Part shown: in pieces, positions 17,095 through 25,321 of the stretch
Numbering within the stretch: position 1 is the stretch's first letter
Layout: the number at the start of each line of letters is the position of its first letter
Origin: Komagataeibacter sp. FNDCR2
Lineage (GTDB): Bacteria; Pseudomonadota; Alphaproteobacteria; Acetobacterales; Acetobacteraceae
Length of the DNA stretch: 64,000 nucleotides
Direction of reading: 5' to 3'
Assembly: GCF_021295395.1 (NCBI RefSeq)
Contig: NZ_JAIWOU010000001.1
Coordinates: 437,001 to 501,000 of the forward strand
Translations under genes and position numbers: made by a program
The notes under the pieces: model-generated
The model's database searches: none
The model's input: only the letters and a program-made list of their open reading frames with translations
What the model was told of the DNA's origin: nothing

Positions 17095-17995
17095 CATTCC
17101 GGTTATTGACATTACGCGCCTGAGGGAAGGCAACCACGCGGAGCATCTGGAAATCGCGGCGGCCCTTGGTCGCGCCTGCCGTGAAACCGGGTTCTTCTAC
17201 ATTACCGGCCACGGGGTGGATCCCGCGCTGTCGCGCAGCGTGTTCGATGCGTCGCGCGTGCTGTTCGCCCTGCCGGATGAGGAAAAGGAACACATCGCGC
17301 GCAGCAGGGTGGGACATAACCGTGGCTATGTCGGCTTGGGCGTGGAGCGGCTGGATACCGCCGCGCTGCCGGACCGCAAGGAAGCTTTCAACATAGGCCG
17401 GGAGGCAGCTGGCGAACCCGCCAATGCGTGGCCCGACATACCGGGCTGGCGGGATCTCATGCTGGATTATTTCGCCGCCTGCCAGACGGTCGGGGCCGCG
17501 CTGCACCGGGCCTTCGCGCTTGATCTGGGTGTGGCGGAGGATTTCTTTGCCGATAAATTCCGCCATCCCATGGCGACCCTGCGGCTGCTGCATTACGGCG
17601 CGGCGGAACCGCACGGTGCTGATGACGCGCCGGGCGCGGGGGCGCATACGGATTATGGCAACGTGACCATTCTGGCGGTGGATGGCGTGGCCGGGCTTCA
17701 GGTGCGCCCGCGTGGTGGCGACTGGATCGATGCCCCGATGATACCGGGCGCGTTTGTCTGCAATATCGGGGATTGCCTGATGCGGTGGAGCAATGACGTT
17801 TATGTCTCGACACCGCACCGGGTGCTCCAGCCCGCCAGTGAACGCTACTCCGTCGCCTTCTTCCTGGATCCGGACGCCGATGCGGTTGTCGCGCCGATCA
17901 TCACCCGTTCCGGCGATGCGCCGCATTACCCGCCCATTACGGGGGCTGACTACCTGCGCGAACGGCTGGCGGCGACATACGGCCACGCGGCCTGA
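17084..17995 (+). CDS. Isopenicillin-N-synthase-family Fe(II)/2-oxoglutarate oxygenase
   Basis: This 303-residue protein has an N-terminal DIOX_N region (ETGFFYITGHGV near residue 36) and a C-terminal double-stranded beta-helix with the HxD iron motif GAHTDYGN near residue 187, the distal His in STPHRVLQP near residue 245 and RYSVAFF with the 2-oxoglutarate-binding Arg near 256. Such enzymes hydroxylate or desaturate small molecules in the cytosol; the substrate is unknown. It overlaps the AraC gene. A paralogue lies at 42541-43515 in a nucleobase gene cluster, a hint that this one may act on a related heterocycle. Confidence 0.85.
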   Translation: MSHDIPVIDITRLREGNHAEHLEIAAALGRACRETGFFYITGHGVDPALSRSVFDASRVLFALPDEEKEHIARSRVGHNRGYVGLGVERLDTAALPDRKEAFNIGREAAGEPANAWPDIPGWRDLMLDYFAACQTVGAALHRAFALDLGVAEDFFADKFRHPMATLRLLHYGAAEPHGADDAPGAGAHTDYGNVTILAVDGVAGLQVRPRGGDWIDAPMIPGAFVCNIGDCLMRWSNDVYVSTPHRVLQPASERYSVAFFLDPDADAVVAPIITRSGDAPHYPPITGADYLRERLAATYGHAA

Positions 17996-18052
17996 AGGGG
18001 TAACGGCAGCGGGGGCAGGAATGGCATGATACTTGCTTGAATACCGTAAATG

Positions 18053-18727
18053 ATGCCACCACACGTTCATGGACCGTGCTCCATTCTGGAACTTCTGGAA
18101 GGGGAGGAAGCAAGGCCGCTGCGGGCGGCCTTCCAGATGGTGGCGTTCGACCGGGGGCAACTGCTGACCAACCCTGATGATACGGACTACATATTCATTG
18201 TCAAAACAGGCCGCCTGCGCGCCTTCCTGCTGGCGTTCGATCGGGAACTGAGCCTCGCCTACCTGCGGCGGGGCGACATGTTCAGCACCCATACCCGGTT
18301 GCAGATGGAAGCAAGCGAGTTTACGCAGGTCTTCATGGCCCGCCGTTCCGCCATCGAGCGGATATCGGCGGATCACCCGGCACTCCAGCATGCCCTGATC
18401 CATGGTCTCGCGCGGGTTCTGGGCCAGACCATCACCCTGCTGGAGGATCTGGCCTTCCATCATGCCAGGGGGCGGATTGCCCGTTACGTGCTGCGCTGCG
18501 CGGCGCAGGCGGGTGTCGGGCCACAGCGCGGGGCGGTCGTGCCGCTGACACTGGGCATGGAGGAAATGGCCATGCTGCTGGGCACGACGCGGCAGACGGT
18601 CTCGACCGAATTCAACGCCATGATACGCGAGGGCGCGTTTTCACGCGCGGGGCGGGGGTATCTTCGCCTGGGCGAGGTCGCCCTGCTGAAGAACTGGGCC
18701 AGCGGGGAGGCGACGGAACTGAACTGA
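18053..18727 (+). CDS. cooA: CooA-like haem CO sensor, Crp/Fnr family
   Basis: The 224-residue protein has a CRP-type sensor domain, a dimer helix and a C-terminal helix-turn-helix (GTTRQTVSTEFNAMIREG). It aligns without gaps around the haem site of Rhodospirillum CooA: GDMFSTH here against GDMFCMH, so the proximal His (CooA His77) is kept at residue 80 while Cys75 is Ser78. Starting at the second of two adjacent ATGs gives MPP, matching the N-terminal Pro2 that CooA uses as the ligand displaced by CO. The flank RLRAFLLAFDRELSLAYL is also CooA-like. There is no Fnr-type cysteine cluster. It lies 57 bases past the oxygenase gene and upstream of cowN. Confidence 0.82.
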   Translation: MPPHVHGPCSILELLEGEEARPLRAAFQMVAFDRGQLLTNPDDTDYIFIVKTGRLRAFLLAFDRELSLAYLRRGDMFSTHTRLQMEASEFTQVFMARRSAIERISADHPALQHALIHGLARVLGQTITLLEDLAFHHARGRIARYVLRCAAQAGVGPQRGAVVPLTLGMEEMAMLLGTTRQTVSTEFNAMIREGAFSRAGRGYLRLGEVALLKNWASGEATELN

Positions 18728-18737
18728 CTGGCCGTTA

Positions 18738-18753
18738 TGTCGGGCATCTGACA
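18738..18753. promoter_or_regulatory. CooA-type operator upstream of cowN
   Basis: TGTCG GGCATC TGACA fits the CooA consensus TGTCR-N6-YGACA. Its centre is at 18745.5. A class II activation layout, with the centre at -41.5, would put the transcription start near 18787 and the -10 near CACATT (18775-18780), 29 bases before the cowN start codon. Confidence 0.75.
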
Positions 18754-18815
18754 GACAGCACGCGCGCGGCGTTTCACATTCCTCATCCGGCTCAGGAAAG
18801 TTAAGGTGAGTGGAG

Positions 18816-19091
18816 ATGTCCGAACAGATTGATAGATATGTCAGCTTCAGGAATGTCGAATGGGAACGCAGGACAGCCGAAGTCTTCGGCCTGCTGCAAC
18901 CGCATTTCGATACGAAGACCAGCCCGTTTTGGGAATACTTCCTGAAACAGCGCGTCATCGCCCATTATCAGGGGCTGGACGACCTGCGGGTCCTGCACAA
19001 TTTCCTGCCGACGCTGAAGGATATTCTCGAAGATCTGGACGATGACGCGGCATTGAGCAAGCTGGAGGAGCTTGAGGTTCTCTGTATGTAG
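18816..19091 (+). CDS. cowN: CowN, CO-protection protein for nitrogenase
   Basis: The 91-residue protein carries the CowN pattern: DRYVSF near the N-terminus, SPFWEYFLKQR in the middle, and LEDLDDDAALSKLEELE close to the end with a terminal CM. CowN is known from Rhodospirillum and Gluconacetobacter diazotrophicus as a small cytosolic protein that keeps nitrogenase working in the presence of carbon monoxide. The ATG at 18816 is preferred; a GTG at 18810 is in frame. It is preceded by a CooA-type box and the CooA-like gene and followed by a hairpin with a T-run. No nif gene is in the window. Confidence 0.85.
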   Translation: MSEQIDRYVSFRNVEWERRTAEVFGLLQPHFDTKTSPFWEYFLKQRVIAHYQGLDDLRVLHNFLPTLKDILEDLDDDAALSKLEELEVLCM

Positions 19092-19126
19092 GAAGCTGTT
19101 TGAATAACGAATGAATAAGAAACCAT

Positions 19127-19190
19127 AAAAGTTCCTGGATGCCGCCTTGCTTCAAAAAGGCGGCGTTTTTCCGAAGCCTTTTGAAAAAAC
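19127..19190. repeat. Dispersed double stem-loop repeat, copy 3; also cowN terminator
   Basis: After ATAAAAGTTCCTGGAT comes GCCGCCTT and AAGGCGGC (19141-19164) followed by GTTTTT, a good intrinsic terminator 49 bases after cowN. The second module, GAAGCCTTTTGAAAAAACCTTC, follows. This is the module order of copy 2 reversed. Confidence 0.65.
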
Positions 19191-19237
19191 CTTCAGCAGA
19201 TATTTCCTGAGCGGGTGATTTCAAACAGCTTCCCGGA

Positions 19238-19447
19238 ATGCCGGGCCGACCCAGCGCATGGCGCTGGAGGGGAAGGCGCGATGCGCTACCTGCGGCCGCT
19301 GGATATTTTGTAAAATCCGTACATGCTTCGCGCGCCGGAACGGGCTATTTCACCACCGGCACGATAATCGACACGGGTGACATGGCGGTCCTGTTCAGGC
19401 CCTTGAAAAACCATGTCATCCGTTCTGGCCCCAGTTTGGGGCAATAG
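19238..19447 (+). pseudogene. Possible relic of an SDR C-terminus
   Basis: A 69-codon frame includes GTGYFTTGTIIDTGDMAVL, which resembles the C-terminal end of SDR proteins (TG..ID..GG..L). The part before it does not fit an SDR and there is no clear start signal. This may be decayed sequence; the similarity is short and could be chance. Confidence 0.25.
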
Positions 19448-19467
19448 GCGCTGGAGACGCGATTATA

Positions 19468-19629
19468 TTACTTTTTCCGCCATTCCAGGTCTTCAACAGG
19501 CGGTTCGAACTTGTTCATGATGTAATCTTTTTCGTCGATTTCATCTTCCCTTTCCCCATTGAGCACGACAATCCGGTTGTCCTTGCCATCGTGGCCACGA
19601 ACGCGCCACAGACCTGTCCATTTAGACAT
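19468..19629 (-). CDS. Small conserved-looking hypothetical protein (53 aa)
   Basis: The frame encodes 53 highly charged residues, starting MSKWTGLWRVRGHDGKDNR and ending PPVEDLEWRKK. TGAGGTAAGCC precedes the ATG. It is not recognised by family. The composition, with many Asp, Glu, Lys and Trp residues and no hydrophobic segment, suggests a small soluble protein, perhaps an SH3-like or OB-like fold beginning with a GLWRVRG strand. It is convergent with cowN and stands alone. Confidence 0.55.
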   Translation of the reverse strand: MSKWTGLWRVRGHDGKDNRIVVLNGEREDEIDEKDYIMNKFEPPVEDLEWRKK

Positions 19630-20146
19630 GGCTTACCTCATCATGTTTATAAAAATACAAGATAATACATGGGATACAAGTACTAACTCACGATGAATAG
19701 TGTTCCTATATTGGATTGTGTCAACGTCGGGCGTTACATGACTGCCGTGTGCCCACGGCATTTATAATGGAACGATTTATGCAAGGGCGACCCACCCTGT
19801 CGCACCGTCCCCAACCCGCCCATGCCGGATAATGGGGAATATCCGCCATAAAGCCCGTATCACGGGCTTTGTCCGGCCCCCGATCCCGTGCCTTCCATGG
19901 TGGAAAATGTCGTGAATGGGCCGGGACAGGAGCCGGATTGTCGGAAAATACGTTCGTAAACGGACAAACGGGAAGGGGGCCGCGCATCCGGTCCCGACCA
20001 TTATTTTTCCGAAACCGGAGGGACGTCCCCCACGTTGCGGGAAATTCAAGGTTTCCAAATTTGGCGTATCGACTTTCCGTTCAGCACTTATGGTCATGGG
20101 GGTTCCGGTATTTTTACAAAAACCGCTCACACCCCGGAAAGGGACC
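19630..20146. other. Intergenic region upstream of wrbA
   Basis: This 517-base stretch has no gene I can support. It contains AAAGCCCGT atc ACGGGCTTT (19850-19870), a perfect 9-bp hairpin that may be a terminator, and a 10-bp palindrome CCAAATTTGG (20055-20064) about 80 bases before wrbA that could be an operator. Frames crossing it on both strands lack start signals and family features. Confidence 0.4.
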
Positions 20147-20749
20147 ATGACAATGCCAAAAGTTCTTGTTCTTTACTATTCTTCCTACGGCCATGTGGAA
20201 ACGATGGCCCACGCGGTGGCGGAAGGCGTGCGCGCGGCGGGGCTGGAAGCCGATGTCAAGCGGGTGCCCGAACTGGTGCCTGATGAGGTCGCGGCCGCGC
20301 ACCATTTCAAGACCGGGCAGGCCGCCCCCATCGCCACGCCCCGTGAACTGCCGGATTACGATGCCATCATCGTCGGCGCGCCCACCCGGTTTGGACGCCT
20401 GCCCGCCCAAATGGCGAATTTCTGGGACCAGACAGGCGGCCTGTGGCTGAAGGGCGGGCTTGTGGGCAAGGTCGGGGCCGTGTTTACCTCCACCGCGTCC
20501 CAGCATGGCGGGCAGGAGACGACGCTCTACTCCCTCATGTCGAACCTGCTGCACCACGGCATGGTCATAAGCGGCCTGCCCTACAGCTTTCAGGGGCAGC
20601 TCAGGCTGGATGAGGTCACGGGCGGCTCACCCTACGGCGCAAGTACCATTGCCGGTGGGGACGGTTCCCGCCAGCCCAGCGGCAACGAACTCGAGGGCGC
20701 GAAATTCCTGGGCCAGCACGTGGCGGACCTGACCCGGAAACTGGCTTGA
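20147..20749 (+). CDS. wrbA: NAD(P)H:quinone oxidoreductase WrbA
   Basis: The 200-residue flavodoxin-like protein has the FMN phosphate loop [12 protein letters not shown] near residue 10, [13 protein letters not shown] near residue 75 and [12 protein letters not shown] near residue 115, all WrbA hallmarks. It reduces quinones by two electrons in the cytosol and so avoids semiquinone radicals. The ATG at 20147 follows CCGGAAAGGG and gives the standard family length; an upstream in-frame ATG at 19916 would add 77 unconserved residues. It is convergent with a LysR gene and separated from it by a strong hairpin. Confidence 0.9.
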   Translation: MTMPKVLVLYYSSYGHVETMAHAVAEGVRAAGLEADVKRVPELVPDEVAAAHHFKTGQAAPIATPRELPDYDAIIVGAPTRFGRLPAQMANFWDQTGGLWLKGGLVGKVGAVFTSTASQHGGQETTLYSLMSNLLHHGMVISGLPYSFQGQLRLDEVTGGSPYGASTIAGGDGSRQPSGNELEGAKFLGQHVADLTRKLA

Positions 20750-20756
20750 CCGGCAT

Positions 20757-20780
20757 GCCCCCGGAAGCCATTCCGGGGGC
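20757..20780. terminator. Bidirectional terminator hairpin between wrbA and the LysR gene
   Basis: GCCCCCGGAA and TTCCGGGGGC form a perfect 10-bp stem with a four-base loop, midway between two converging stop codons. Confidence 0.6.
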
Positions 20781-20798
20781 GTGTCCATAAGCTGGCCG

Positions 20799-21719
20799 TC
20801 AGCCTTCCCCGCTTGCCCACGGGGGATGTTCGAACGCCGTGACAAGATAATCCAGGAACGCGCTGACCCGCATCGGGCGCAACGGGCTTCCCGCCATAAC
20901 CAGGTAAAGCGCGATGGGGGGCGCTTCCCATTCCGGTAACAGGCGTTCGAATTCCCCCGACCGCAGGCCATCTCCCACCATGAATTCGGGAAACAGCCCG
21001 AAGCCCAGCCCGGCCTGAAGGGCTGGCAGGAAAGCCTGCGCGTTATCGGCCCGGAAACGCGATGTCTGGGACAGGACGAATTCCTTGCCGGTTTTCTCCT
21101 GCCGCAGCCGGATCATGCCCGGAGCCGACGTATTGGTATAGACAAAGCTCTTTTCCCCCTCCAGCTGCCGGGGATGGGCCGGTCGTCCGATCCGTTCGCA
21201 ATATTGCGGACTGGCCACCAGCACGAGACGGACGGGGCACAGGCGGCGCGCGCGGAGTGCTGAATCCGCCAGCGCGGCAATGCGCAGCGCCACGTCATAG
21301 CCCTGCGCCACAAGATCGACCACGGCGTCGCTAAAGTCGATGTCGATGTCGATTTCGGGGTAACGGACCAGAAAATCAGGCAGCAGCGGGGCCAGGTGCC
21401 GCATGCCGAACGTTATGGGCGCCGTGACCCGGATCAGCCCCGAGGGGCGCTGCGTTTCGCCACGGGCCTGTGTCTCGGCGGTTTCGGCTTCCGCAAGGAT
21501 CCTGTTGGCATGCCCCAGCAGGAGCCGCCCCGTCTCCGTAAGTGACATGTGGCGGGAATTGCGATTGAAAAGGGCAACCCCCAGCGCCTGCTCCAGCCGG
21601 CTGACCGCCTTTGAAACCGTGGGTTTGGAAAGCTGGATGTCCTCCGCCGCGCGGGCGAAGGAGCCCAGTTCCGCAACCTTGGCGAAGATCGCCCATGCTT
21701 CAAAATCTGGCAGTCTCAT
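20799..21719 (-). CDS. LysR-family transcriptional regulator
   Basis: The 306-residue protein has the LysR winged helix at its N-terminus (GSFARAAEDIQLSKPTVSKAVSRLE, given here as GSFARAAEDIQLSKP then TVSKAVSRLE, residues 19-43) and a periplasmic-binding-protein-like effector domain. The ATG at 21719, behind AGGATAAC, is chosen because the HTH begins at the usual distance; a longer frame to 21983 overlaps the divergent pirin gene. It is divergent from pirin and convergent with wrbA, both redox-linked, so it probably controls pirin and perhaps wrbA in response to quinones or electrophiles. Confidence 0.87.
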   Translation of the reverse strand: MRLPDFEAWAIFAKVAELGSFARAAEDIQLSKPTVSKAVSRLEQALGVALFNRNSRHMSLTETGRLLLGHANRILAEAETAETQARGETQRPSGLIRVTAPITFGMRHLAPLLPDFLVRYPEIDIDIDFSDAVVDLVAQGYDVALRIAALADSALRARRLCPVRLVLVASPQYCERIGRPAHPRQLEGEKSFVYTNTSAPGMIRLRQEKTGKEFVLSQTSRFRADNAQAFLPALQAGLGFGLFPEFMVGDGLRSGEFERLLPEWEAPPIALYLVMAGSPLRPMRVSAFLDYLVTAFEHPPWASGEG

Positions 21720-21914
21720 GAATGTTATCCTGAGAAATGATGCAACCGGATCATTTCCATAGCTTATCTGCCTGTTCCCTGTCGTCCCCCATGTGGTGAG
21801 CCGGAATATGTTCAAAACAGAAACCATGGCTTTCCATGATTTCCATATACGACACATTCGCTCCGGCGGTAATTTAGCGATCAGAAACAGGATTACCGAA
21901 CAGGAGCAGGTATC

Positions 21915-22616
21915 ATGATCGAAATCCGTCCTTTTGACCGTCTGGGCCACGCGGATCATGGCTGGCTGGATGCGCGCCATCATTTCTCATTCGCGGATTA
22001 TCACGACCCGGCGCGGATGAACTGGGGCGCGCTGCGTGTCTGGAATGATGACATTATCGCACCGGGCACCGGCTTTGGCGCCCATCCCCACCGGAACATG
22101 GAAATCATCACCTATATCCGCGAGGGCGCGATCACGCATCAGGACAGCCTGGGCAACACGGGCCGGACCGAAGCGGGGGATGTTCAGGTCATGTCGGCCG
22201 GGACCGGCATCCGCCATAGTGAATATAACCGCGAGAACGTGGCGACACGGCTGTTCCAGATCTGGATCCTGCCCGACCGCACGGGGCATGCCCCTTCATG
22301 GGGCACGCGCGCCTTCCCCAGGGCGGAGCGGGCCGGGCAGTTCGTGGTCCTGGCCTCGGGCAGGCCGGATGATGGGGATGCCCTTCCGATCCATGCCGAT
22401 GCCCGCGTCCTGGGCGTGACGCTGGGGAAGGGGGAGAGCGCTACGTACCCCCTTGGCGCGGAAAGGCTGGGCTATCTGGTCGTGGCGAAAGGGGCGGTGG
22501 AGGTTGAGGGCCATACCATCGGTGAAGGGGATGGCGCGGCCATTTCCGCGACCGAAACGCTTTCGCTGCGCGCAGTGGCGGATGCGGAAGTGGTCGTGGT
22601 CGATACGGTCGCCTGA
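21915..22616 (+). CDS. Pirin-family protein (YhaK type)
   Basis: A 233-residue bicupin. The N-terminal cupin carries the metal-binding pattern FGAHPHRNMEIITY near residue 58 and GIRHSEYN near residue 100; these residues bind iron or another metal in pirins. Some family members have quercetinase activity and others are redox-sensitive regulators. The ATG follows CAGGAGCAGGTATC. It is divergent from a LysR regulator, with about 195 bases between the start codons, a common arrangement. No partner gene follows. Confidence 0.88.
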   Translation: MIEIRPFDRLGHADHGWLDARHHFSFADYHDPARMNWGALRVWNDDIIAPGTGFGAHPHRNMEIITYIREGAITHQDSLGNTGRTEAGDVQVMSAGTGIRHSEYNRENVATRLFQIWILPDRTGHAPSWGTRAFPRAERAGQFVVLASGRPDDGDALPIHADARVLGVTLGKGESATYPLGAERLGYLVVAKGAVEVEGHTIGEGDGAAISATETLSLRAVADAEVVVVDTVA

Positions 22617-22641
22617 CGCTGCGCCCAAGGGGGAACATCAC

Positions 22642-22686
22642 GGGGGGGGGGGGGGAACATCGCGATCACGCGCCGATGTTCCCCCC
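22642..22686. terminator. Poly-G tract and 13-bp terminator hairpin
   Basis: Fourteen consecutive G residues (22642-22655) lead into GGGGGGAACATCG, which pairs perfectly with CGATGTTCCCCCC (stem 22650-22662 and 22674-22686). The hairpin adjoins the stop codon of the converging AraC-type gene and lies 34 bases beyond the pirin stop, so it may terminate both. Confidence 0.6.
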
Positions 22687-23727
22687 TTATTTCATGTTCT
22701 GCTTTCGATAGGCGCGGGGGGACAGGCCGCTCCATTTGCGAAAGGCGCGGCTGAACGCGCTCGTTTCCGTATAGGCCAGCGCCATGGCGATCTCGCTTAT
22801 GTCATGGCTGGTGCTGGTCAGGTAGCGCAGGGCCTCGGCATGGCGTGTTTCCTCCAGTATGGCGGAATAGGTCAGGTTTTCCTGCGCCAGCCGGCGCTGG
22901 AGTGTCCATGGTGGCAGGCCCATGCGGCGGGCGATATCCACGAACTCGATATGGCCGACCGCCAGCGCGCTGCATATATGTTCGGTCAACTGCCTGTGTA
23001 ACGGGCTGCTGGCAGGCGCGTCCTGTCCCCCCCCGGCGAGCGAAATGAGCGAGGACCGCACGACCTTCAGCAGGGACGGGTTCGCATTCGGCATGGGAAT
23101 GTCCGTGCCTTCCTCCCGGAATACGAGCGCATTGGTCTTCTGTCCAAAGCGCACGGGGGCCTGAAACGCATCGGCGTGTTCATGGGCCTGTTCGGGGCGG
23201 CCATGGGCAAAATGTATTTCTTCCGGCGCCCAGCCCGGCCCCAGGGCGTGGCGCAGGACATTGCAGAACATGCCCATGGTCAGTTCCGCATCATGGCGCC
23301 GCTGGATTATTCGCGGGTCTTCGATGGCATATTCAAGATGGAGCAGGCCATTGCGGCGGACCAGCCCGGTGCGGGTATGGGCCTGATGATAACCGAAATG
23401 CGATGCGAGATTCGCCACGGCGTCGGCCAGCGTGGGGGAAAGAAGCGCCACATACCCGATCAGGCCAAGCATGTCGGGGCGGAACTGCTGGCCGAAGCGC
23501 AGGCCGATATTGCCATCATGTGTGTCGATCGCCGCTTCGCTGAACAGGCGGCAATAGGCGCTGAGATCCAGCTTTTCCGTGGGAAGGGCGAACTGCCGCG
23601 TTGACAGTCCGGCCCGCCCGGCAATGCGGTCGATATCACCCCCGCTTCTGGCAATGAACTGTTCAACGCCATGTGCGGCGGCGGCCAGCACCATGGCGGT
23701 GCCATCCGGTCTTGATGCATGAACCAT
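22687..23727 (-). CDS. AraC-family regulator of the ethanolamine genes
   Basis: The 346-residue protein has an N-terminal arabinose-binding-like domain of the OruR/ArgR type (residues 20-210) and a C-terminal AraC domain with two helix-turn-helix units, the second in ISEIAMALAYTETSAFSRAF near residue 313, followed by KWSGLSPRAYR. It is divergent from eutB and about the length of EutR, the ethanolamine-responsive AraC activator of enterobacteria, so the same role is likely although the sensor domain belongs to another subgroup. A 27-bp inverted repeat in the shared promoter region could be its site. Confidence 0.82.
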   Translation of the reverse strand: MVHASRPDGTAMVLAAAAHGVEQFIARSGGDIDRIAGRAGLSTRQFALPTEKLDLSAYCRLFSEAAIDTHDGNIGLRFGQQFRPDMLGLIGYVALLSPTLADAVANLASHFGYHQAHTRTGLVRRNGLLHLEYAIEDPRIIQRRHDAELTMGMFCNVLRHALGPGWAPEEIHFAHGRPEQAHEHADAFQAPVRFGQKTNALVFREEGTDIPMPNANPSLLKVVRSSLISLAGGGQDAPASSPLHRQLTEHICSALAVGHIEFVDIARRMGLPPWTLQRRLAQENLTYSAILEETRHAEALRYLTSTSHDISEIAMALAYTETSAFSRAFRKWSGLSPRAYRKQNMK

Positions 23728-23866
23728 GAATGCTCCGCTCGGCAGTCTGTCTGTGCCCTATATCCGATAAGATGGATTGTGCGAAATTGTTAAAACTTTG
23801 TTCCCCCCGGTCAAGTCATCATCACTTCGCCATGGTTATTATTACGATAACGAATGATTTCCCGGC

Positions 23867-23893
23867 TCCTGTCATGGCCCGGTCATGACAGGA
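23867..23893. promoter_or_regulatory. Perfect inverted repeat before eutB
   Basis: TCCTGTCATG GCCCGGT CATGACAGGA is a 10-7-10 perfect inverted repeat, ending 26 bases before the eutB start. It is a candidate operator for the divergent AraC-type regulator or a leader hairpin. Confidence 0.5.
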
Positions 23894-23919
23894 CCGACCC
23901 ATTATCCGGATAGAGTTCC

Positions 23920-25320
23920 ATGGGATTTCACGCCACGTTCTGCGGGGAGACATACAGCTTCCCCGACCTTGCGACCCTGCTGGCCGTCGCCTCCCCGCCA
24001 CGGTCGGGAGATGTGCTGGCGGGGCTGGGGGCCACGTCGGATGTGCAGCGTATCGCCGCGCGGCATGCGCTGGCGGATGTGCCGCTTGAAACCTTCCTGC
24101 ACACGGCGCTCGTGCCGTATGAGGATGATGAGGTCACGCGCCTGATCATCGACAGCCATGACCGGGCGGCCTTCGCCCCGATCTCGCACATGACCGTGGG
24201 CGATTTCCGTGACTGGCTGCTCTCGCACGCGGCGGACGGGCCGGCACTGCCGGCACTGCCGGCACTGGCGGCGGTGGCGGCGGGGGTAACGCCGGAAATG
24301 GCGGCTGCGGTCAGCAAGATCATGCGCAATCAGGATCTGATGGCGGTCTCGGCCAGAATTCGCGTGGTCACCCGTTTCCGTAACACGATCGGCCTTGCCG
24401 GGTGCCTTGCCTCGCGGCTGCAGCCCAATCATCCGACCGACGACCTCAAGGGCATAGCCGCCTCCACCCTTGATGGCCTGCTTTACGGGATGGGTGATGC
24501 CGTCATCGGGATCAATCCGGCCACGGACAATGTGGCGACCGGCATGGCGTTGCTGGACATGCTCGACCACGCGCGCCGCCGCTACGAAATTCCCACCCAG
24601 ACCTGCGTGCTGACCCACGTGACCAACACGATCGAGATGATGAACCGGGGGGCGGCCGTGGATCTGGTGTTCCAGTCCATAGCCGGAACGCAGAAGGCGA
24701 ATGAAGGCTTCGGCATCAGTCTCGCCACCTTGAAGGAGGCGCATGACGCCGCCCGCGGCCTGCATCGCGGCACCATCGGCAATAACGTGATGTATTTCGA
24801 AACCGGGCAGGGGGCGGCCCTGTCCGCTGGCGCGCATCACGGTCTGGACCAGCAGACAGTCGAAACCCGCGCCTATGCCGTGGCGCGTGCGTTCGAGCCG
24901 CTTCTGGTCAATACGGTGGTGGGGTTCATCGGGCCGGAATACCTGTATGACGGCAAGCAGATCACCCGCGCCGCGCTGGAAGATCATTTCTGCGCCAAGC
25001 TGCTTGGCGTCCCCATGGGGTGCGACGCCTGTTACACCAATCATGCCGAAGCCGATCAGGATGACATGGACAACCTCATGGTGCTGCTGGGGGTCGCCGG
25101 GATTTCGTTCCTGATCGGCGTGCCGGGCGCGGATGACATCATGCTCAATTACCAGAGCCTGTCGTTTCATGACATCATGACGCTGCGCCGCATGCTCCGG
25201 CTTGACCCCGCGCCCGAATTCGCCGCGTGGCTGGAACGGATGGGGCTGTATGACGCGAAATCGGGGCAGATGCGCGAACTCGCGCCGGGCCAGACCCGCC
25301 TTGGCCAGTTGATCGCCTGA
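23920..25320 (+). CDS. eutB: Ethanolamine ammonia-lyase large subunit
   Basis: The 466-residue protein is the TIM-barrel catalytic subunit of adenosylcobalamin-dependent ethanolamine ammonia-lyase, which splits ethanolamine to acetaldehyde and ammonia. The length matches the family (about 450-465). Recognisable blocks include GLAGCLASRLQPNHPTDD near residue 155, DAVIGINPATDN near 195 and GCDACYTNHAEADQDD near 367. eutC begins two bases after the stop and a permease follows, giving a complete uptake and cleavage operon. No microcompartment shell, EutA reactivase or aldehyde dehydrogenase gene is nearby. Confidence 0.95.
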   Translation: MGFHATFCGETYSFPDLATLLAVASPPRSGDVLAGLGATSDVQRIAARHALADVPLETFLHTALVPYEDDEVTRLIIDSHDRAAFAPISHMTVGDFRDWLLSHAADGPALPALPALAAVAAGVTPEMAAAVSKIMRNQDLMAVSARIRVVTRFRNTIGLAGCLASRLQPNHPTDDLKGIAASTLDGLLYGMGDAVIGINPATDNVATGMALLDMLDHARRRYEIPTQTCVLTHVTNTIEMMNRGAAVDLVFQSIAGTQKANEGFGISLATLKEAHDAARGLHRGTIGNNVMYFETGQGAALSAGAHHGLDQQTVETRAYAVARAFEPLLVNTVVGFIGPEYLYDGKQITRAALEDHFCAKLLGVPMGCDACYTNHAEADQDDMDNLMVLLGVAGISFLIGVPGADDIMLNYQSLSFHDIMTLRRMLRLDPAPEFAAWLERMGLYDAKSGQMRELAPGQTRLGQLIA

Positions 25321-25321
25321 C

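Noticed and set aside
17066-18463. 465-codon minus-strand frame opposite the oxygenase and CooA-like genes
   Set aside because: Both plus-strand genes have clear motifs; the antisense frame has none and no ribosome site.
22642-22655. Phase-variable promoter or coding tract
   Set aside because: The G run lies between converging genes, downstream of both stop codons, so it cannot switch either reading frame.
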